Source: Actinomycetota bacterium (GTDB lineage Bacteria > Actinomycetota > Thermoleophilia > Gaiellales > Gaiellaceae). Taken from it: a stretch of DNA of 11,068 nt. The DNA is taken from NCBI GenBank assembly GCA_005883365.1, contig VAXA01000062.1, forward strand, positions 1-11,068. Direction: 5' to 3'. Below the pieces are notes generated by a model. That model searched no databases. It had not been told where the DNA came from and saw nothing but the letters and a program-made list of their open reading frames with translations. A program made the position numbers and the translations under genes. Below, in pieces: positions 5,935 to 11,068 of the stretch (within the stretch, counting starts at the first letter, position 1; every line of letters begins with the position of its first letter).

Positions 5935-7406
5935 CAGGCGGATCGTACGGCGTCGAGGTCGGCGAGCTGCGCCTCGATCCACTCGCTAATGTCGTGCGTG
6001 CGCACGTGATCGCGGATCGTCCCCGCCCGCCGCCGCCGCTCGGCGGGCTCGAGTGTGAGCGCCGCGTACAGCGCATCCGCCTGCCCGGACACGTCGAGCG
6101 GATTCACCGTCATCGCCCATTCGCCGAGCTCCTCGTGCACGCCGGCGTTCTCGGACAGGACGAGCACGCCGTCGCGCTCGTTGACGAGAAAGGCCTCTTT
6201 CGCCACGAGGTTGAGCCCGTCGAAGACTGCGTTCACGAGGAGCACGTCGAACTGCTTGTATCCGGCGACCGAGCGGAGGAAGTCGTCTGCGACGTCGAGC
6301 TCCACGGGCTGCCAGCCGTCTCGCCCGAAGCGCTCGTTCACCTCGCGCGCGGCCGTCTCGACCTCGGCGGCGTACTCCGCGTACTCCCGGATGTCCTGCC
6401 GCGAGGGCGCGAGCAGAGCGATCATCCCTACCTCCCCATGCAGCTCCGGGTGCTGTTCGAGCAGCAGCGCGAAGGCCTGGAAGCCGCGCACGATGTTCTT
6501 CGACGGATCCGTCCGGTCGACGCGCAGGACGAGCTGCGACGGCCGGCGGTCTGCGAGGTCAGCCTCGCGCTCGAGCACGGACGGATCCTCTCGGAGCCGG
6601 TCGAACTCGGACGGGTCGACGCCGATCGGCCGCGCGACGACGCGTGTCGTGTGGCCGCGGTGCTCGACCGTCCCGCTCTCTCGGTCCACGCGTGCGCCGA
6701 GCAGCCGCTCCGCCGCGAGCAGGAAGGCCCGCCGCCAGCGCTCGGTGTGGAAGCCGACCACGTCGTTCGCGAGCAACCCCTCGTGCACGGCGACGCGTAG
6801 TTCCTTCGGCAGCGCGTGCCAGTAGTCCGGCTCCGGCCACGGGATGTGGACGAAGTGCGACGTCACCACGTCGGCTCGCGCCTCCCGCACGAAGCGCGGC
6901 GCGAGGTACAGGTGGTAGTCGTGGAACAGGACGGCTGCGTCGGGCTCGCGGTCGAGCTCCTCGAGCGTCGCCCGGGCGAACGCCTCGTTCACGGGCACGT
7001 ACCCGTCGCTCCACGCATCGTGCAGCGCCGGGTCGAAGTCGGGCGCCGAGCCGAGCCCCCAGAGGTAGTGCTGCAGAAACCAGATGGTCGGATTGGCAAA
7101 CGTGTTGTAGAAGCGGTCGTAGACGGCCTGATCGTGCGGGACGAGCCGCAGCCGGTACGGGGCCCCATCCGCGGTCTCCTCGTCGAACGGTCCGCGATGC
7201 TCTGCCGCGACGACCCTGTCCTCCTCGGTCATCGCGCTCGCGACCCACGTCACGTCGTGGTGTGCGAGCAGGCCGCCGAGCGCCGTGACGACACCGCCGC
7301 CGCCCCGCTTGGCCACTCGGTCTCCGCCCTTGTCGCGCGTGTAGGCGACCGGCGCGCGGTTGAAGACGACGAGAAGCTTACGTCGATGCGTTGGCGCTTC
7401 TGACAA
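5934..7406 (-). CDS. otsA: GT20 glycosyltransferase, trehalose-6-phosphate synthase-like
   Basis: Probably joins a nucleotide-activated glucose to glucose-6-phosphate to give trehalose-6-phosphate in the cytosol. The 490 residues cover one GT20 (GT-B fold) domain with no phosphatase domain. N-terminal motifs are FNRAPV (15-20) and [13 protein letters not shown] (35-47). The middle has [12 protein letters not shown] (105-116), [12 protein letters not shown] (161-172), [14 protein letters not shown] (187-200) and [11 protein letters not shown] (214-224). The donor-site [10 protein letters not shown] (295-304) contains the Arg/Lys pair, and [11 protein letters not shown] (396-406) and [11 protein letters not shown] (418-428) complete the site. 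Two features are atypical: SKN where most OtsA have KG after the aspartate, and DGLNLV instead of DGMNLV. A glucosylglycerol-phosphate synthase or a pseudo-glycosyltransferase of the same family is therefore possible. Start is TTG 7406, four bases after the rsbW stop, with no clear ribosome binding site. No otsB is seen nearby. Confidence 0.85.
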   Translation of the reverse strand: MSEAPTHRRKLLVVFNRAPVAYTRDKGGDRVAKRGGGGVVTALGGLLAHHDVTWVASAMTEEDRVVAAEHRGPFDEETADGAPYRLRLVPHDQAVYDRFYNTFANPTIWFLQHYLWGLGSAPDFDPALHDAWSDGYVPVNEAFARATLEELDREPDAAVLFHDYHLYLAPRFVREARADVVTSHFVHIPWPEPDYWHALPKELRVAVHEGLLANDVVGFHTERWRRAFLLAAERLLGARVDRESGTVEHRGHTTRVVARPIGVDPSEFDRLREDPSVLEREADLADRRPSQLVLRVDRTDPSKNIVRGFQAFALLLEQHPELHGEVGMIALLAPSRQDIREYAEYAAEVETAAREVNERFGRDGWQPVELDVADDFLRSVAGYKQFDVLLVNAVFDGLNLVAKEAFLVNERDGVLVLSENAGVHEELGEWAMTVNPLDVSGQADALYAALTLEPAERRRRAGTIRDHVRTHDISEWIEAQLADLDAVRSA

Positions 7407-7410
7407 CGAA

Positions 7411-7875
7411 TCAGGCGACGGGCCGCTGCAGGCGCTTCACGAAACGAAGCCGCGAGCCACGGACGCCCGGCTGGGAGAACAGCTCGAACTCGTCCGCGAT
7501 CGTGCGGATGATCGCGATGCCGAGGCCTCCCTCCGTGAGCTCCTCGCCCTCGAGCAACGGCGGTCGCTCGGGATCGAAACCCTTGCCGTCGTCGACGACC
7601 TCGACAGCGAGCGAATCGCGGCTGAGCTCGTAGGCGATCGAGACGAACCCGCCGCCGTCCGCGTATGCGTGCCGCACGGAGTTCGACACCGCCTCGGTCA
7701 GCGCGAGCTTGAGGTCGGCGAGCAGCTCCTCGGGCAGCGCGACGATGTCGGCGAGGCCGCTGAGGGCGAGCCGCGCCAGGGCGACGTACTCCGCGCGGGC
7801 AGGGACCCTGAGGCGGACGGTCCGCATCCCCTCGAGCTCCTCATCCGCCGTCTCGACCAGTGTCGCCTCGCCCAT
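7411..7875 (-). CDS. RsbW/SpoIIAB-like anti-sigma factor serine kinase
   Basis: A small GHKL ATP-binding protein of the HATPase_c_2 group that typically sequesters an alternative sigma factor and phosphorylates an anti-anti-sigma partner. With the chosen start it is 154 residues. The N-box is LALTEAVSNSVRHAY (57-71; Glu61, Asn65), the G1 box is VEVVDDGKGFDP (91-102), and the G2/G3 box is EGGLGIAIIRTIADEF (115-130), covering the whole ATP site. ATG 7875 is preceded by GAGGT six to seven bases upstream. An ATG five codons earlier (7890) has no comparable site and would lie against the putative promoter. No sigma factor or STAS-domain gene is in the window, so the partner must be encoded elsewhere. 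It leads the five-gene run, four bases from the GT20 gene. It could equally be a regulator of PP2C-type signalling; the sigma target is inferred. Confidence 0.87.
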   Translation of the reverse strand: MGEATLVETADEELEGMRTVRLRVPARAEYVALARLALSGLADIVALPEELLADLKLALTEAVSNSVRHAYADGGGFVSIAYELSRDSLAVEVVDDGKGFDPERPPLLEGEELTEGGLGIAIIRTIADEFELFSQPGVRGSRLRFVKRLQRPVA

Positions 7876-7891
7876 ACCGGTACCTCGCATG

Positions 7892-7916
7892 TTTCCCGCA
7901 GATTCCGACCGTAAAC
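7892..7916 (-). promoter_or_regulatory. Candidate SigB/SigF-type stress promoter for the rsbW operon
   Basis: On the minus strand GTTTAC (7916-7911), a 13-base spacer and GGGAAA (7897-7892) resemble the general-stress sigma consensus GTTTAA-N12-15-GGGWAW with one mismatch. Transcription would begin around 7886-7883, leaving a very short leader before ATG 7875. This fits the usual autoregulation of anti-sigma genes by their own sigma factor. The short leader and lack of any expression data keep confidence low. Confidence 0.4.
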
Positions 7917-8009
7917 CCGCCGATTTCTACCAGTAATCCGTTTCTTCACTCGCCGACCCCGATGTTTATCCTCCGCTCCGCCTTCCCATAGCGGGGGAAG
8001 CCCTAACCA

Positions 8010-8027
8010 CGTTTCCACGGGGAAACG
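8010..8027. repeat. Inverted repeat CGTTTCC-N4-GGAAACG upstream of the M28-like gene
   Basis: A perfect 7-bp inverted repeat with a 4-base spacer (acgg) lies about 20 bases upstream of the proposed -10 box of the plus-strand M28-like gene, abutting where a -35 box would sit. It could be a repressor operator or a small hairpin. It is in the 185-base spacer between two divergent genes and may affect either one. No regulator is identified. Confidence 0.45.
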
Positions 8028-8046
8028 GCCCACCCGAACCCCGCCC

Positions 8047-8052
8047 TAGACT
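8047..8052 (+). promoter_or_regulatory. Candidate -10 box for a leaderless transcript
   Basis: TAGACT fits the TANNNT pattern of actinobacterial -10 elements and ends eight bases before the GTG start at 8061. That distance would put transcription initiation at or next to the start codon. No Shine-Dalgarno-like sequence lies before GTG (the bases read gaacggtc), which agrees with a leaderless mRNA. No convincing -35 hexamer is seen. Confidence 0.4.
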
Positions 8053-8060
8053 GAACGGTC

Positions 8061-9926
8061 GTGACGGCCGCCTCGCCCGCGCCCGAGCGCCGCCGGTCGC
8101 GGCCGGGGTCGCTCGAGCGCCCCGTCAACGCGCGCCTCTACCGCGGCACCTGGCTCCTCGTCGGGCTGCCTCTTCTGCTCCTCGCGTTCAGCGTGGCACG
8201 TCCCGCCGCCCTGCAGGCGCCGAACCTGCCGCCGGCATTCGACGGGCCAATTGCCGCGTCTCTCGCCACCGACCTCGCCTCCCACTATCCGGACCGGAGG
8301 CCCGGGACGGTGGGCGCCAGAGGAGCCGCGGCGTGGTTCCGCCGCGCGCTGGAGCCCTATGGCTTCGACGTCCGCAGCGAGCGCTTCACGGCGACGATCC
8401 ACGGCCGCCGCACGACGCTCGTGAACCTCGTCGCCGAGAAAGTCGGCATCTCGCCTCGCCAGGAGATCGTCGTCATGGCGCACCGAGACGACACCGCCGT
8501 CGACACCGGCCTGAACGACAACGCGTCGGGGACGGCGGCGCTCGTGGAGCTCGCGCGTTCGTACGCGCCGACGGCCGCTGCGCAGCGCGTCTCGCTCCCG
8601 TATTCGCTTGTCTTCCTCTCGACGGATGGCGGCGCCGAAGGGGCGCGGGGCGCCGCGCATTTCGCGGCGGAGCCGCACGCGCGCCAGAACATCCTCGCCG
8701 TCGTCAACCTCGACTCGATCGGGGGCCGCGGCCGGCCGCGGCTCGTTCTCGGCGGCAACAGCGCCCGTTCGCCGGCCCCAGGCCTGGTCGAGACGCTCCG
8801 GGCCTCGCTCGCGGAGGAGGCAGGCGGCGATCCGTCGCGGCCGAGCGGGCTCCAGCAGCTCTTCGGGCTCGCCTTTCCGTTCAATCCGTACGAACAGGCG
8901 CCGTTCGTGAGCCACGGAATTCCCGCGGTGACCGTGACCACCGCCGGCGCTCGGCCCCCCGTGGCGCGGCGGCGAGGCGGCAAGCGGCTCGACGTCCGGC
9001 ATCTCGGCCTGATCGGCCTTGCGGCGCAGGACACGGTGGACGCGATGGAACAGGGCGTCGCTCTCGCCCAGGGGCCGGCGAGCTACGTCTTTCTCGGTCA
9101 GCGGCTCATTCGCGGTTGGGCCGTCGAGATCGTTCTCGTCTTCATGCTGCTGCCGTTCCTCGCGGCCGCGGTCGACCTCTTCGCGCGCTGCCGCCGCCGT
9201 CGGATCAGCATTGCGCCGGCCCTCCGCAGTTACCGCAGCCGACTCGGCTTCTGGGCCTGGACCGGCGCGCTCTTCCTCGTCTTCGCAGCGTTCGGCTTCT
9301 GGGGAGGCGGAGACGGACACCCGCCGTCCCTGAACACCGTCACCTGGCCGGGAGGAGCGCTGATCGTCCTCGTCCTGCTCGCCGCAGTCGGCTGGGTCGT
9401 GGCCCGCAGCCGGCTGCTGCCGCGGCGCGCGATCCGGCCGGAAGAGCGCCTCGCAGGTCACAGCGGCGCGCTCCTCGCACTCGGCGTCGTCGGGCTTCTG
9501 GTGGCGGCGACGAATCCGTTCGCCCTCATTTTCGTCCTGCCGTCGCTCCACGCCTGGCTCTGGCTGCCCCAGGTGCAGACTCGCCACCCCGCTCTGCGCA
9601 CGGGCGTGTTCCTAGCCGGCTTCGTGGGGCCGGCCTATCTCGTGTGGTCATTTGCCACGCACTATGGGCTCGGCTGGGACGCGCCGTGGTACGTCGCCAA
9701 GCTCCTCGCCGTGGGTTACGCGCCGCTGCCCCTGCTCGTGATCGGGCTCGGCTGGCTGGCAGTTGCAGGCCAGCTCGCCGCGCTCGCAGCCGGACGCTAC
9801 GGGCCCTACCCCGCGCCCGGCGAACGGCCGCGCCGAGGACCGATTCGCGAGTTCGTCCGCACGCTCTTGCTGGCGCAGCGGCGCCGGGCGGCGAACGCAG
9901 AGACGCATCGCGCGGTGAACGAGTAG
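8061..9926 (+). CDS. Membrane-anchored M28-like peptidase with changed active site
   Basis: The 621-residue protein has three parts. There is one N-terminal helix (about 30-47), an extracytoplasmic M28-type domain (about 65-335), and a C-terminal membrane domain with about seven hydrophobic helices (352-376, 396-413, 431-449, 467-483, 484-502, 513-532, 543-578). M28 landmarks are MAHRDDTAVD (139-148; His141, Asp143), GLNDNASGTAALVELA (150-165; Asp153) and VVNLDSIGG (214-222; Asp218). The usual EExGLxGS motif is replaced by STDGGAEGARGA (187-198). The late SDHAPF-type zinc histidine is replaced by YEQAPF (277-282, Gln279), with His285 three residues beyond GIPAV's start side. So part of the dizinc site is kept while the general base and one ligand appear lost. 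It may be an altered metalloenzyme or a non-catalytic binding protein. It starts at GTG 8061, probably leaderless, and converges on moeA. Gene and fold are firm; activity is doubtful. Confidence 0.85.
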   Translation: MTAASPAPERRRSRPGSLERPVNARLYRGTWLLVGLPLLLLAFSVARPAALQAPNLPPAFDGPIAASLATDLASHYPDRRPGTVGARGAAAWFRRALEPYGFDVRSERFTATIHGRRTTLVNLVAEKVGISPRQEIVVMAHRDDTAVDTGLNDNASGTAALVELARSYAPTAAAQRVSLPYSLVFLSTDGGAEGARGAAHFAAEPHARQNILAVVNLDSIGGRGRPRLVLGGNSARSPAPGLVETLRASLAEEAGGDPSRPSGLQQLFGLAFPFNPYEQAPFVSHGIPAVTVTTAGARPPVARRRGGKRLDVRHLGLIGLAAQDTVDAMEQGVALAQGPASYVFLGQRLIRGWAVEIVLVFMLLPFLAAAVDLFARCRRRRISIAPALRSYRSRLGFWAWTGALFLVFAAFGFWGGGDGHPPSLNTVTWPGGALIVLVLLAAVGWVVARSRLLPRRAIRPEERLAGHSGALLALGVVGLLVAATNPFALIFVLPSLHAWLWLPQVQTRHPALRTGVFLAGFVGPAYLVWSFATHYGLGWDAPWYVAKLLAVGYAPLPLLVIGLGWLAVAGQLAALAAGRYGPYPAPGERPRRGPIREFVRTLLLAQRRRAANAETHRAVNE

Positions 9927-9934
9927 CCCGGTCG

Positions 9935-11068
9935 TCAGGCGTCGCCGAGCCGGAGCCAGTGAACGGTCGAGCCGGCCGCAAGCTCGCCGTTTCCACGTGG
10001 AATGTGGACGAGCGCATCCGCATTACCCGAGCGCACGATCATGTGCGACTCCTGGCCGACGACCGGCTCGAGCACGAGCACGTCGCCTTCTACGCGTGAC
10101 CGCGCGCGCACGAACTCGTCCCGTTCCTCGTTCCGCTTCAACCCCTCAGCGAGCCGTCCCGGCTCGAACCGCGGACGCGGGTCCGCGAGCCCCTGCAGCG
10201 CCCGCAGCGCAGGCTTGACGAAGAGCTCGCACCCCACGAGCGCCGACACGGGATTCCCCGGCAGGCCGAAGACGAGCGTGTTCCCGCGGACTCCGACCGA
10301 GACCGGCTTGCCCGGCTTGATGGCGACGCGCCAGAACACCTCCTCGACACCGAGCTCTTGCTCGACCGCCCGGACGAGGTCGTGTTCGCCGACCGAGACG
10401 CCGCCGGAGGTGACGAGGACGTCGCGTGCGAGGCCTCGCTCGAGCGCCTCTCGCAACGTCGCCTCGTCATCGGCGGCGGGCGGCTCCGACACGACCTCCG
10501 CACCGGCGGCCGCAAGCATCGAGGAGAGCAGGAGGACGTTCGTCTCGTAGATCTGGCCGGGGCGGATCGGCTCCCCGGGGGCGACGAGCTCGCTGCCGGT
10601 GGCGAGCACCGCGACACGCGGCCGGCGGCTGCACGAGATCACAGCCGCACCGGCAGCCGCAGCCGCGGCGAGGCGCGCCGGCGTAAGCCTCACACCCACG
10701 GGCACGACCACGTCGCCCGCTGCGACGTCGCCGCCCCGACGACGGACGTGCGCCCCCGGCTCGGAGGCGAGCGACATCTCAACTCTGTTGTCGGCAAGGA
10801 CAACACGCTCGATCGGGACCACGGCATCCGCGCCGTCCGGCACGACGGCCCCGGTCGAGATGGCCACGGCACAACCCGGCTCGAGCCGGGACTCGTACGG
10901 ACGCCCGGCCGCAGACTCACCCGCTACCTGCAGCGTCGCGGGGAGCTCGGCCGCACGCACGGCGAAGCCGTCCATGGCGGAGCTCGGGAAGGGCGGGAGG
11001 TCGACGGCCGCACGCACGCCCTCCGCGACGACCCGTCCGCCGGCTTCCGCGAGCGGCACGAGCTCCGC
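9935..11068 (-). CDS. moeA: Molybdopterin molybdenumtransferase MoeA, N-terminus cut by window edge
   Basis: Inserts molybdate into adenylylated molybdopterin, the last step of basic molybdenum cofactor synthesis, using the product of the Mog-like enzyme encoded at 5009-5488. The 377 residues present lack only the first 20-30 of a protein of about 400. Motifs by fragment position: PPFPSSAMDGFAV (25-37), RRRGGDVAAGD (about 109-119), LATGSELV (155-162), TSGGVSVGEHD (220-230), the Lys pair in IKPGKP (250-255) and FGLPGNPVSA (267-276). The C-terminal domain IV ends HWLRLGDA. These cover domains I, III and IV, and the key Asp and Lys residues are intact. The start codon is outside the window; the GTG at 11059 reads as an internal Val. 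It converges on the M28-like gene with 8 bases between the stops and no visible terminator. It is not in the moaC-mog operon but lies about 4 kb from it. Confidence 0.96.
   Translation of the reverse strand, partial: AELVPLAEAGGRVVAEGVRAAVDLPPFPSSAMDGFAVRAAELPATLQVAGESAAGRPYESRLEPGCAVAISTGAVVPDGADAVVPIERVVLADNRVEMSLASEPGAHVRRRGGDVAAGDVVVPVGVRLTPARLAAAAAAGAAVISCSRRPRVAVLATGSELVAPGEPIRPGQIYETNVLLLSSMLAAAGAEVVSEPPAADDEATLREALERGLARDVLVTSGGVSVGEHDLVRAVEQELGVEEVFWRVAIKPGKPVSVGVRGNTLVFGLPGNPVSALVGCELFVKPALRALQGLADPRPRFEPGRLAEGLKRNEERDEFVRARSRVEGDVLVLEPVVGQESHMIVRSGNADALVHIPRGNGELAAGSTVHWLRLGDA

Noticed and set aside
5994..6800. 268-codon plus-strand open frame opposite the GT20 gene
   Set aside because: No motif, and the minus strand carries a continuous series of GT20 motifs.
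7876..7890. ATG 7890 as the rsbW-like start
   Set aside because: Possible in frame, but it lacks a ribosome binding site while ATG 7875 has GAGGT at good spacing.
8046..9587. 513-codon minus-strand open frame across the M28-like gene
   Set aside because: The product is Arg/Glu/Asp-rich without ordered motifs, while the plus strand gives M28 motifs and membrane helices. Shadow frame.
8333..10099. 588-codon plus-strand open frame overlapping the M28-like and moeA genes
   Set aside because: Out of frame with the recognised protein, Arg/Pro-rich, and it runs across the moeA end. Typical of very GC-rich DNA.

Overview
The window is very GC-rich, densely packed bacterial chromosome. Most gene pairs overlap by 1-17 bases and every stretch without a gene is under 200 bases. 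No mobile element, tRNA, rRNA or CRISPR array was seen. The gene content (Ccm-type cytochrome c maturation beside hemX-hemA, a futalosine-type UbiA prenyltransferase, an RsbW-type anti-sigma kinase, and a membrane-anchored M28-like protein) and the base composition suggest a high-GC actinobacterial lineage. Thermoleophilia (Gaiellales/Solirubrobacterales) is my best guess. This is inference, and Rubrobacteria or a GC-rich Chloroflexota remain possible.

Region 1 (1-3352, all minus strand, read right to left) runs ccmA-ccmB-ccmC-ccmD-hemX-hemA. It encodes the haem-handling ABC exporter parts of cytochrome c maturation System I, followed by a HemX/CcsA-like membrane protein and glutamyl-tRNA reductase, the first committed enzyme of C5-pathway tetrapyrrole synthesis. 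hemA is cut by the left edge. The genes are translationally coupled (ATGA overlaps). ccmD is a 59-residue gene whose only plausible start is CTG, fused to the ccmC stop as CTGA.

Region 2 (3353-4142) holds a short divergent spacer, one secreted orphan protein on the plus strand (3540-4094) with a strong ribosome binding site, and a perfect 14-bp GC-rich hairpin between it and the convergent mqnP gene.

Region 3 (4143-7916, minus strand) is a tight five-gene run: rsbW-like anti-sigma kinase, GT20 trehalose-6-phosphate-synthase-like enzyme, moaC, mog/moaB, and a UbiA/MqnP-like prenyltransferase. A sequence resembling a SigB-type stress promoter lies just upstream of rsbW. The operon would then couple a stress-sigma regulator and an osmoprotectant enzyme to molybdenum cofactor and menaquinone synthesis. 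The mog gene again seems to start with CTG in a CTGA overlap.

Region 4 (8010-9926, plus strand) is a membrane-anchored M28-like peptidase with several changed active-site residues, probably expressed from a leaderless promoter preceded by an inverted repeat. Region 5 (9935-11068, minus strand) is moeA, cut by the right edge and converging on the M28-like gene with an 8-base gap.

Functionally the window is about respiratory chain assembly: cytochrome c haem delivery, haem synthesis, menaquinone prenylation and molybdoenzyme cofactor, with stress regulation added. The candidates for novelty are the repeated CTG starts in CTGA overlaps, the degenerate M28 site, and the stress-regulator/GT20/Moco/quinone operon.
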